Translations under genes and position numbers: made by a program
The notes under the pieces: generated by a model
The model's database searches: none
What the model was told of the DNA's origin: nothing
What the model saw: only the letters and a program-made list of their open reading frames with translations
In this document: piece by piece, positions 1 to 5,680 of the stretch
Layout of the letters: each line of letters begins with the position of its first letter
How positions within the stretch are numbered: the first letter of the stretch is position 1
Origin: Bacillota bacterium
GTDB lineage: Bacteria; Bacillota; Clostridia; Christensenellales; CAG-138
Assembly (NCBI GenBank): GCA_016288175.1
Contig: JAEEYN010000049.1
Span: forward strand, 1 to 15,862
Reading direction: 5' to 3'
DNA length: 15,862 nt

Positions 1-897
1 GACTGCGAAGGCGCAGGCGAGATGTTCCGCGTCACGACCCTCGATATGGATAACCCGCCGAAGGGCGAGGACGGCAAGGTCGATTATTCCAGGGATTTAT
101 TCGGAAAGCCCTGAAACCTGACCGTCAGCGGCCAGCTCCCCGGCGAAGCGTTCGCCCTTGCATTCCGTGATATCTATACATTCGGACCGACCTTCCGCGC
201 GGAGAACAGCAACACCGCCCGCCATGCTGCGGAGTTCTGGCAGATCGAGCCCGAAATGGCGTTCTGCGACCTCAACGGCTATATGGACACCGCCGAGGCG
301 ATGATCAAATACATCATCAAGACCGTTCTCGAGCGCTGCCCGGATGAGATGGCGTTCTTCAACCAGTTCATGGACAACGGCCTCATCGAGCGCCTTGAGC
401 ACGTCCTCAACAGCGAATTCGTCCGCTGCAGCTATACCAAGGCCGTCGAGCTGCTGCTCGCCTCCGGCCAGGAATTCCAGTACCCCGTATTCTGGGGCTG
501 CGATCTGCAGACCGAGCACGAGCGCTATATTTGCGAAAAGATCTACAATTCGCCCGTGTTCCTGACCGACTATCCCGCGGAGATCAAGAGCTTCTACATG
601 CGCCTCAACGACGATGGCAAGACCGTCGCGGCGGCGGACCTGCTCGTTCCCGGCGTCGGCGAGATCATCGGGGGCAGCCAGCGCGAGGAGCGTTATGACG
701 TGCTCCGCAAGAAGATCGAGGATCTCAAGATGGATATGAGCTACTATGAGTGGTATCTCGACCTTCGCAAGTACGGCGGCGTCAAGCACGCGGGCTTCGG
801 CCTCGGCTTCGAGAGGATCCTCATGTACCTCACCGGTGTCGCGAACATCCGCGACGTCGTGCCGTTCCCGAGAACGACAGGCAGCATGGAATTCTGA
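1..897 (+). CDS. asnS: Asparagine--tRNA ligase, 5'-truncated by window, with an in-frame TGA
   Basis: AsnRS charges tRNA(Asn) with asparagine in the cytoplasm. Frame 1 is open from the window edge and encodes about the last 298 codons of a roughly 460-residue class II enzyme. Visible hallmarks are the start DCEGAGEMFRVTTL, LTVSGQL just before the catalytic core, motif 2 (FGPTFRAENSNTARH, then EFWQIEPEMAF), and motif 3 near the C-terminus (GFGLGFERILMYLTG, then RDVVPFPRTTGSMEF). One codon, TGA at 112-114 between FGK-P and NLTVSGQL, interrupts the frame. Homologues have an ordinary residue there (from memory often Thr, Ser or Ala), and no bases appear lost or gained. Downstream coding is undamaged for 260 codons, so this is either a very recent nonsense mutation or a sequence error. 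TGA is the normal stop of most neighbouring genes, so reassignment is unlikely. A start at ATG 256 would lack motif 2 and could not make an active enzyme. An intrinsic terminator follows directly. Confidence 0.93.
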
Positions 898-917
898 TCG
901 TTCAAAAACAACTTACC

Positions 918-945
918 ACCGGGCGAAAGCCCGGTTTTTCTTTTT
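918..945 (+). terminator. Rho-independent terminator of asnS
   Basis: A perfect 6-bp stem, CCGGGC/GCCCGG, closes a GAAA tetraloop (919-934). It is extended by an A-T pair and followed by TTTTTCTTTTT. It lies 21 bases after the asnS stop and should separate asnS from the genes that follow. Confidence 0.93.
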
Positions 946-1003
946 GGCATTTTTCCGCGCAATAGGACGTATTCTGATAAAAACGGAAGCGGGAGGGCGC
1001 TTT

Positions 1004-1261
1004 ATGGCGAATACGACTTATCATCAGCTGCGGGAAAAAGAGATCATCAACATCTGTGACGGCGCTTGCCTCGGGCGGATTTCGGACCTCGAGCTCGACG
1101 ACTGCACAGGACAGATCTGTTCGATCGTCGTTCCGGGACCGCCGAAGCTTTTCGGCCTGATCCGGAACTCGGAGGAGCTCGTGATCCCGTTCTGCAGCAT
1201 CCAAAAGATCGGCGACGACGTGATCCTCGTCGATATCCGGGACCTGAAGCAGAGGGAGTGA
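1004..1261 (+). CDS. YlmC/YmxH family PRC-barrel sporulation protein
   Basis: This 85-residue protein matches the small YlmC/YmxH family of PRC-barrel proteins found in spore formers. The recognisable core is the GxCLGRISDLELD turn near residues 20-32, followed by IVVPGPPKLFGL and an IPFCSIQKIGDDVILVDI strand pair, which is the PRC-barrel beta fold. The family is linked to sporulation but has no established biochemical role. ATG 1004 is chosen because GGGAGG (991-996) sits 7 bases upstream. The frame is open further upstream, but that stretch overlaps asnS and the terminator. It ends in TGA. In Bacillus ylmC lies beside ylmD (pgeF); here nrdR stands between them, so the neighbourhood is partly conserved. 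I did not find a convincing promoter between the asnS terminator and this gene. Confidence 0.85.
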   Translation: MANTTYHQLREKEIINICDGACLGRISDLELDDCTGQICSIVVPGPPKLFGLIRNSEELVIPFCSIQKIGDDVILVDIRDLKQRE

Positions 1262-1297
1262 ACGCGGAAAAAAACGGAAAAAACGGAAAAATTCGGT

Positions 1298-1327
1298 ATG
1301 GCAAGCGCTCCGGTTTTATGGTATAAT
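1298..1327 (+). promoter_or_regulatory. Sigma-A promoter with extended -10, upstream of nrdR
   Basis: TATAAT at 1322-1327 is preceded by TGG, giving a perfect extended -10. The best -35 is ATGGCA at 1298-1303 (4 of 6), with an 18-base spacer, and an A-rich stretch of repeated ACGGAAAA units (about 1264-1290) lies upstream and could act as an UP element. The predicted start is near 1334, about 42 bases before the nrdR ATG. No palindrome resembling a NrdR box was seen overlapping the promoter. Confidence 0.75.
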
Positions 1328-1341
1328 CACTTTGATTGACA

Positions 1342-1360
1342 GCCCGGTTCCCATCCGGGC
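1342..1360 (+). promoter_or_regulatory. Leader hairpin just before the nrdR ribosome binding site
   Basis: A perfect 6-bp stem, GCCCGG (1342-1347) with CCGGGC (1355-1360), encloses a 7-base loop. It lies 4 bases before the nrdR Shine-Dalgarno GGAGG (1365-1369). No T-run follows, so it is not a terminator. It may protect the 5' end of the mRNA or tune translation; the role is inferred only from position. Confidence 0.5.
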
Positions 1361-1375
1361 AGCCGGAGGTGCTCT

Positions 1376-1894
1376 ATGAAATGCAGGTACTGTTCTTGTA
1401 CTGAAAGCCGCGTTGTGGATTCAAGACCGACCGAAGACGGAACGGCGATCCGCCGCCGCAGGGAATGCGCGAACTGCGGACGCAGGTTCACGACCTATGA
1501 AAAGATCGAGGAGATCCCGATCCTCGTCGTCAAGCGCGACGGCTCGAGGGAGGCTTTCGACAGCAATAAGATCCTTGCCGGCGTGCGCAAGGCCTGCGAA
1601 AAGCGCCCGGTTTCGTCACTCGAGCAGAACAAGCTCGTTGACGATGTTTCGAGGGAGATCTCCAATACCCTCGAGCAGGAAGTCACATCGATCGATATCG
1701 GCGAGCTCGTGATGAAGCATCTCAGAGATCTTGACGAGGTCGCATACGTCCGCTTCGCCTCCGTTTACCGCTCGTTCAAGGATATCAATACCTTCATGCA
1801 GGAGCTAAAATCCCTTCTCGGCGACAGCGAAAAGAAAGCTGCCGAAGCCGAAAAACAGCACCGCCTAAAGCAGACCGAAGATGCAAAACTTTGA
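1376..1894 (+). CDS. nrdR: Transcriptional repressor NrdR
   Basis: NrdR represses ribonucleotide reductase genes when its ATP-cone domain senses a high dATP/ATP ratio. The 172-residue product has the N-terminal zinc ribbon, with Cys3, Cys6, Cys31 and Cys34 in CRYC and CANC, the basic stretch AIRRRRE, and GRRFTTYEKIEEIPILVVKRDGSREAFD leading into the ATP cone (about residues 47-137, with RFASVYRSFKDI at its end). The family is usually about 150-160 residues; the excess is a charged C-terminal tail rich in Lys, Glu and Ala. The start is supported by GGAGG 6 bases upstream and by the invariant MKC beginning. The last 14 bases overlap pgeF, so the two are probably translationally coupled. No ribonucleotide reductase gene is in the window, so its targets lie elsewhere. 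Confidence 0.97.
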   Translation: MKCRYCSCTESRVVDSRPTEDGTAIRRRRECANCGRRFTTYEKIEEIPILVVKRDGSREAFDSNKILAGVRKACEKRPVSSLEQNKLVDDVSREISNTLEQEVTSIDIGELVMKHLRDLDEVAYVRFASVYRSFKDINTFMQELKSLLGDSEKKAAEAEKQHRLKQTEDAKL

Positions 1895-2726
1895 TTCCGT
1901 CCGGGAAAAGATCCATTCGGGCAATTCGATAATCGAGAGCGGCGGTCTCCGCCTCGCCGTCGACGACAGGCTGAGCGAAATCTCCGCGATCCGCCACGGC
2001 TTTTCAACGCGCGTCGGCGGCGTAAGTCCCGTGCCTTTCGATTCGCTGAACATGAGCCTCACGCGGGATGACAACAAGGCGAATGTCTTCCGCAATTACA
2101 GGATCTTCTGCGATGCTTTCGGCCTCGATCACGGCTCGCTCGTTCTCGTCAACCATGAGCACGGCGCAAATGTCGTGCGCGTCGACAGGAGCTTCTGCGG
2201 CAGGGGACTTACCAGCGAACCGCTTCCTTTCTGCGACGGTATGGTGACGGACGATCCCGCCGTGACGCTCGTAACGCTCCATGCGGACTGCAGCTGCGTT
2301 TATCTTTACGACCCGGAGCACGGCGCGATCGGTCTTGCGCACGCTGGGTGGAAGGGCACTCTGAAGCGCGTCGCGCAGCGCCTTGCGGAAAAACTGACCG
2401 CGGAATACGGCAGCAATCCCCGAAGGATCATAGGCGCGATCGGTCCGCGTATCTGCTTCGACTGCTTTGAGGTCGGCGAGGAGATCGGCGAAGAATTCGC
2501 CCGCGAATTCGATTTCGACGGCATCGCGAAGCCCAGAAAATGCGGTAAAGCCTATGCGGATATCGAAGCTGCGCTCCTGATACAGCTGCTTGACGCGGGT
2601 CTGCTTCCCGGGAACCTTTCAACAATGGGGCTTTGCACCTTCGAACGCAGCGACCTGTTCTTTTCCTACAGAAGGGACCGCACCCAGACAGGCGCAATGA
2701 TCGGCTTTTTGAAACTCAACAACTGA
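1881..2726 (+). CDS. pgeF: Peptidoglycan editing factor PgeF (YfiH/YlmD, multicopper polyphenol oxidase domain)
   Basis: This 281-residue protein belongs to the YfiH/YlmD/DUF152 family. The E. coli member removes wrongly incorporated L-Ser from peptidoglycan precursors; members have also been reported as purine nucleoside-processing enzymes. Family landmarks are RHGFSTRVGGVS (residues 38-49), NHEHGANVV, LHADCSCVYLYDP, GLAHAGWKGT and the terminal SYRRDRTQTGAMIGFL. The expected zinc ligands are His94, Cys137 and His154, all present. The start ATG 1881 lies inside the end of nrdR in another frame, with only a weak AG-rich stretch upstream, so initiation probably relies on coupling with nrdR translation. 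It ends in TGA, with no clear terminator directly after it. Confidence 0.92.
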   Translation: MQNFDSVREKIHSGNSIIESGGLRLAVDDRLSEISAIRHGFSTRVGGVSPVPFDSLNMSLTRDDNKANVFRNYRIFCDAFGLDHGSLVLVNHEHGANVVRVDRSFCGRGLTSEPLPFCDGMVTDDPAVTLVTLHADCSCVYLYDPEHGAIGLAHAGWKGTLKRVAQRLAEKLTAEYGSNPRRIIGAIGPRICFDCFEVGEEIGEEFAREFDFDGIAKPRKCGKAYADIEAALLIQLLDAGLLPGNLSTMGLCTFERSDLFFSYRRDRTQTGAMIGFLKLNN

Positions 2727-2750
2727 AACGGAAACAAAAAACAGCGTTTG

Positions 2751-2808
2751 AAATCCCTCTGATCCGTCCAAAATAGCAGCAGCTGTTCTCAACGGAACGG
2801 AGGGATTT
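2751..2808 (+). promoter_or_regulatory. Long imperfect hairpin that buries the Shine-Dalgarno of the next gene
   Basis: The outer arms AAATCCCTC (2751-2759) and GAGGGATTT (2800-2808) are perfect reverse complements. Pairing continues inward with a G-U pair and GATCCGT (2761-2767) against ACGGAAC (2792-2798), one mismatch. The result is a 17-bp stem with a 24-base loop. The 3' arm contains GGAGGGA (2799-2805), the only good ribosome binding site for ATG 2812. It may control translation, or act as a weak terminator, since ATTTATTAT follows. Confidence 0.6.
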
Positions 2809-2811
2809 ATT

Positions 2812-3387
2812 ATGCCGCTCGGAACGATGTCCGCGGTGATACTGATCATTGCCCTTTTATCGGGCCTGATGCCCGAAACGCAGGAAAAACTGAAAACGGG
2901 AAAATACCCGATCCTCGCCGCGCTGATCCTTGCGCCGGTGCTGCGCATGGCCGGGATCGAACTGAGCCGCGAAGTCGAGCTCAACGCCGGCTGCCTGTTC
3001 ATCGCCGCCGTCGCGGGTTGGGCAGCTGCCCGTGCGAACGGCCGACGAACGCTCCTTGCGGCGGCGCTCGCTGCCGCTGCGGCGATCCCCGCTTTTGCGG
3101 CCGAAACTTATCTGAAGGGCGATGCCGCCGTCCTTGCGGCGTCGCTTGCCGCATTGCCGCTGCTGCCGCTCATCCGTTCGCTGCCGCATTCCGTCTTCGC
3201 GGCGGTCGTTATCCCGATCTTCGTTTCGCTCTTCCGCTGGCTGTTCGCGGCGCTTTCGGGCTATGGCGTACTGGAACTGACAGGCGCGGACTTCGACGCG
3301 CAGCTGACGGGCCTGCTTTTTTCCGTTTTCACGCTTGAACTGCGCCGCTGGAACCGTTCGTCGGCGGCTGCAGAAAGCACGCAGTAA
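2812..3387 (+). CDS. Hypothetical multi-pass membrane protein upstream of spoIIIAA
   Basis: I do not recognise a family. The 191-residue product is strongly hydrophobic, with about six likely membrane segments, roughly at residues 5-22, 32-48, 60-76, 80-97, 104-122 and 127-150. A short charged tail ends in AAAESTQ. No enzymatic motif is visible. ATG 2812 follows GGAGGGA at 7 bases, inside the stem of the preceding hairpin. The gene ends in TAA, unlike most neighbours. Bacillus has a small membrane protein, YqhV, just upstream of spoIIIAA, but this protein is longer and I see no sequence reason to equate them. Its position between pgeF and the spoIIIA operon suggests, but does not show, a sporulation role. 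Confidence 0.75.
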   Translation: MPLGTMSAVILIIALLSGLMPETQEKLKTGKYPILAALILAPVLRMAGIELSREVELNAGCLFIAAVAGWAAARANGRRTLLAAALAAAAAIPAFAAETYLKGDAAVLAASLAALPLLPLIRSLPHSVFAAVVIPIFVSLFRWLFAALSGYGVLELTGADFDAQLTGLLFSVFTLELRRWNRSSAAAESTQ

Positions 3388-3392
3388 AATTC

Positions 3393-3410
3393 AGCGCATT
3401 TCGCGCTTTT
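3393..3410 (+). terminator. Weak candidate terminator after the hypothetical membrane gene
   Basis: A 5-bp stem, AGCGC/GCGCT, encloses the loop ATTTC and is followed by TTT, then a mixed CGGCTTTCC tract. It starts 6 bases after the TAA stop. The stem is short, so this is only a possible terminator; the hairpin at 3493-3523 is far stronger. Confidence 0.3.
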
Positions 3411-3439
3411 CGGCTTTCCTTCGCCGAACCTCCCCGCGT

Positions 3440-3467
3440 GATATTACAGGGAACTTGTACATATCAT
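3440..3467 (+). promoter_or_regulatory. Sigma-E-like promoter for the spoIIIA operon
   Basis: GATATT (3440-3445) fits the sigma-E -35 element. After a 14-base spacer, CATATCAT (3460-3467) matches 6 of 8 positions of the sigma-E -10 CATACAMT. Established knowledge: spoIIIA is transcribed by mother-cell sigma-E in Bacillus subtilis. The predicted transcript start is near 3473-3475, at the 5' edge of the leader hairpins. Confidence 0.65.
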
Positions 3468-3473
3468 TTGAAA

Positions 3474-3523
3474 GCGGGAGGAAAGCGAGCCGGCTCTCCC
3501 GCAATGGGAGGGCTTTTTTCTTT
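3474..3523 (+). promoter_or_regulatory. spoIIIA leader with mutually exclusive anti-terminator and terminator hairpins
   Basis: Hairpin A pairs GCGGGAG (3474-3480) with CTCCCGC (3496-3502), 7 perfect bp. Hairpin B pairs GCTCTCCC (3493-3500) with GGGAGGGC (3506-3513), 8 bp with one G-U and a 5-base loop, followed by TTTTTTCTTT: a textbook intrinsic terminator. Both need bases 3496-3500, so only one can form. The 3' arm of B is also the best Shine-Dalgarno for the likely TTG start at 3522. The simple alternative is that B merely terminates read-through from upstream. Confidence 0.6.
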
Positions 3524-4511
3524 GGAACAGCGCAGGGCCGAAACATCGGCGGGAATATCGGAATCGGCGGTGCCGGATGCGTGCATCGACGCTTTGAACA
3601 AGGTGATCCCGAAAAGGTTCGCCGCCGCGGTCGGCGAGGCTATGGCGGCGTCCGGCTGTATCGAGGAGCTCCGTTTCCGCGTGAACAGGCCGGTGCAGCT
3701 CATCACACGGCGCGGGGAGATCATGCTCCGCAACGGAGCTTTCACAGCGGGGGAGGCGAAACAGCTGCTTGAAGCGGTCTGCAGCCATTCCGTTTACGCA
3801 AAGGAGGCGGAACTCGTTCGCGGCTTCGTGAGCCTGCCGGGCGGCGTGCGCGTCGGGATCGCCGGCGAACCGCTTGCGGAAAACGGCAAGATCACGCGGC
3901 TGACGACGGTCTCCTGCTTCAATATCCGCATCCCGCGCGAACTCATCGGCTGCGCGGAGCCGCTGATCCCGCTCCTGACCGAAGAAACGGGCGAGGGCAG
4001 AATGCCGGTGACTTCGATCATCGCCGCGCCGCCGGGCGCCGGCAAAACAACATTCCTGCGCGACTGCGCGCGCTGCTTTTCTTCGGGGATCGGCGCTGCC
4101 CGCCCGCTGAAGGTCGCCGTCGCGGATGAAAGGAACGAACTCGCCGGAAGCGTCGGCGGGGTCCCGACGCTGAACATCGGCGAAAGGACGGATGTCATGG
4201 CCGGCGCGCCGAAAACGGTCATTATGCCGATGCTGCTCCGAAGCATGTCGCCCGAGGTGATCGTGACGGACGAGATCGGCGGGGAAGAGGATATGCGGGC
4301 CGTTTCGGAGGCCGCGACATACGGAGCGGCGGTTTTCGCGAGCATCCATGCCGGAAGCTCGGCGGAGCTTCGGAACAAAAAATGGCTTATTGAACCAATT
4401 GAAAACGGATTGAAAGTCCGCGTCCTGCTTCTTCGGAGAATCGGGGGAAAATTTGCATTAAGGGAGGCGGAAATGCTTGGCAGAAAAGGAAAAACGGAGC
4501 GTGCCGAATGA
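3522..4511 (+). CDS. spoIIIAA: Stage III sporulation protein AA (ATPase)
   Basis: SpoIIIAA is a secretion-type ATPase thought to power assembly or transport by the SpoIIIA-SpoIIQ channel between mother cell and forespore. From TTG 3522 the protein has 329 residues (Bacillus: about 307). It shows the N-terminal motif IEELRFRVNRPVQLI, then Walker A APPGAGKTT (about 169-177), ADERNELAGS, Walker B VIVTDEIGG (about 246-254) and a SIHAG motif (about 274-278). TTG 3522 is chosen because GGGAGGG (3506-3512) lies 9 bases upstream. GTG 3570 gives 313 residues but has a weaker ribosome binding site. An in-frame GTG at 3438 is unlikely because it lies before the probable transcript start. The gene ends in an ATGA overlap with spoIIIAB. 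Confidence 0.93.
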   Translation: MEQRRAETSAGISESAVPDACIDALNKVIPKRFAAAVGEAMAASGCIEELRFRVNRPVQLITRRGEIMLRNGAFTAGEAKQLLEAVCSHSVYAKEAELVRGFVSLPGGVRVGIAGEPLAENGKITRLTTVSCFNIRIPRELIGCAEPLIPLLTEETGEGRMPVTSIIAAPPGAGKTTFLRDCARCFSSGIGAARPLKVAVADERNELAGSVGGVPTLNIGERTDVMAGAPKTVIMPMLLRSMSPEVIVTDEIGGEEDMRAVSEAATYGAAVFASIHAGSSAELRNKKWLIEPIENGLKVRVLLLRRIGGKFALREAEMLGRKGKTERAE

Positions 4512-5002
4512 CCAGGCTGATATGCGCCGTCGGCGTATTCCTGTTATGCGCGGCGTTCGGCGCGGTTCGCGCGGAGGGCCTGCGCGTTCGGCTCAGGGCT
4601 TCCGAAATGCTGCTTTCGGACCTGAACTTCATCGCGTCGAGCCTTCGCTATGAAAGACGGACAGCCGCGTCGATCGCCGAAAAACTTTCGAAAACGGGAA
4701 AGCTGACGGAATTCTGGGCAAAGCTCGCCCACGCGATGGACGGCGGAGCGAGCTTCGGCGCGGCATGGGAGCTTTGCGCAAAGGAACTTCCGCTCGACCC
4801 GGGTGTTGCCTCCGCCGCGCTTTCATTCGCGAAAAACTTCGGAAGCGGGGATGCCGAATCGGAACTCGCGCAGCTTGAACTGACGGTCTCGGGCATCGGC
4901 GACGCCGTGAAAACGAAGGCGCGCGAGTACCCGAACAAGCGGAAACTCACGGGCACGCTCTCGATCCTTTTCGGAGTTGCCGCCGCGCTTTTGATAATCT
5001 GA
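4508..5002 (+). CDS. spoIIIAB: Stage III sporulation protein AB
   Basis: SpoIIIAB is a mother-cell membrane component of the feeding-tube channel and resembles type II secretion GspF/PilC domains. The 164-residue protein (Bacillus about 171) has an N-terminal hydrophobic segment (residues 3-21), a soluble helical region with the family-typical RLRASEMLLSDLNFIASSLRYE, an ELPLDPG segment and SFAKNFGSGDAESEL, and a C-terminal membrane anchor SILFGVAAALLII. The ATG overlaps the spoIIIAA stop by four bases, indicating translational coupling. A 51-base gap to spoIIIAC contains a small hairpin. Confidence 0.92.
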   Translation: MTRLICAVGVFLLCAAFGAVRAEGLRVRLRASEMLLSDLNFIASSLRYERRTAASIAEKLSKTGKLTEFWAKLAHAMDGGASFGAAWELCAKELPLDPGVASAALSFAKNFGSGDAESELAQLELTVSGIGDAVKTKAREYPNKRKLTGTLSILFGVAAALLII

Positions 5003-5010
5003 ACTGCGGA

Positions 5011-5034
5011 CCGCATATGGCTTGCCGGATGCGG
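5011..5034 (+). other. Small hairpin between spoIIIAB and spoIIIAC
   Basis: CCGCAT (5011-5016) and ATGCGG (5029-5034) are perfect reverse complements around a 12-base loop, 7 bases before the spoIIIAC ribosome binding site AAAGGA (5041-5046). No T-run follows, so it is probably an mRNA structure rather than a terminator. Confidence 0.3.
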
Positions 5035-5053
5035 AAAGGGAAAGGAAAAACGG

Positions 5054-5251
5054 ATGGGGATAGACATCGTTTTCAGGATCGCGGGGATAGGCATCCTTGT
5101 GGCAGTCGCATGCCAGCTGCTCAAACAGACCGGGCGTGACGATATTGCGATGCTGACAGCTCTTGCGGGTCTTGTCGTCGTGCTGACGATGGTGATAGGG
5201 CTGATCGCTTCGCTTTTCAGCAATGTGAAGAGCGTTTTCAACCTATACTGA
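5054..5251 (+). CDS. spoIIIAC: Stage III sporulation protein AC
   Basis: This 65-residue membrane protein matches the usual SpoIIIAC size. It consists of two membrane segments, about residues 6-23 (FRIAGIGILVAVACQLL) and 33-56 (MLTALAGLVVVLTMVIGLIASLF). They are joined by the family-typical polar turn KQTGRDDIA. SpoIIIAC and AD resemble each other in the first half and are integral parts of the SpoIIIA channel in the mother-cell membrane. AAAGGA lies 7 bases before the ATG. It is separated from spoIIIAD by only 6 bases. Confidence 0.95.
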   Translation: MGIDIVFRIAGIGILVAVACQLLKQTGRDDIAMLTALAGLVVVLTMVIGLIASLFSNVKSVFNLY

Positions 5252-5257
5252 AGCGGC

Positions 5258-5653
5258 ATGGACCTCTTTACGCTGATCGGACTTGCCGCCGCCGGCGCCG
5301 CTGCGAGCTTCACCGTCCGGTCCTTTGACAGCTCCGCCGGAAGGAATATTGCCGCAGCGACCTGCGCGCTGATCGCGCTTTCTGCGCTTGCCCATGCCTC
5401 CGGGATCGTCGACAGCATAAGGGAGATCGCCGCGATGGGAGGGATACCCGGCGAAACGGTGCTCAGCTGCATAAAGGCTGTCGGTATCGCCTACCTCGCG
5501 AAACTGACCTCGTCGCTCTGCACGGATCTCGGCGAAAGCTCGCTCGCGGCAAGCTGCGACCTTGTCGGAAGGCTGATGCTGCTCGCTCTTGCGCTGCCGC
5601 TCGTGCGAAGACTCGGAGAGATGCTTATCGCGCTTGCGGAAAAATACATCTGA
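5258..5653 (+). CDS. spoIIIAD: Stage III sporulation protein AD
   Basis: The 131-residue product has the expected SpoIIIAD length (about 130) and organisation. Successive membrane segments lie near residues 5-20, 31-47, 66-80 and 104-116. Landmarks are the stretch ETVLSCIKAVGIAYLAKLTSSLCTDLGESSLAASCDLVGR, which is the conserved core of the family, and the terminal ALAEKYI. It is a channel component in the mother-cell membrane. The ribosome binding site is weak (GAAGCGG), so translation may be coupled to spoIIIAC, which ends 6 bases upstream. Confidence 0.94.
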   Translation: MDLFTLIGLAAAGAAASFTVRSFDSSAGRNIAAATCALIALSALAHASGIVDSIREIAAMGGIPGETVLSCIKAVGIAYLAKLTSSLCTDLGESSLAASCDLVGRLMLLALALPLVRRLGEMLIALAEKYI

Positions 5654-5680
5654 CAGAAACGGGATTTCGGAGAGTGGAAC

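Noticed and set aside
112..114. Selenocysteine or reassigned TGA in asnS
   Set aside because: TGA ends most genes in the window, AsnRS has no selenocysteine site here, and no SECIS-like hairpin directly follows.
946..1003. Possible sigma-A promoter (TTGGCA and TATTCT) before the ylmC-like gene
   Set aside because: The spacer is about 20 bases and the -10 matches only 4 of 6, so it is too weak to report.
3438..3521. GTG 3438 as the start of spoIIIAA (357 residues)
   Set aside because: It overlaps the sigma-E-like promoter and the terminator hairpin and adds a segment unlike SpoIIIAA.
3444..4349. A 301-codon open frame on the - strand opposite spoIIIAA
   Set aside because: No motif or ribosome binding site, and it would run against the operon.
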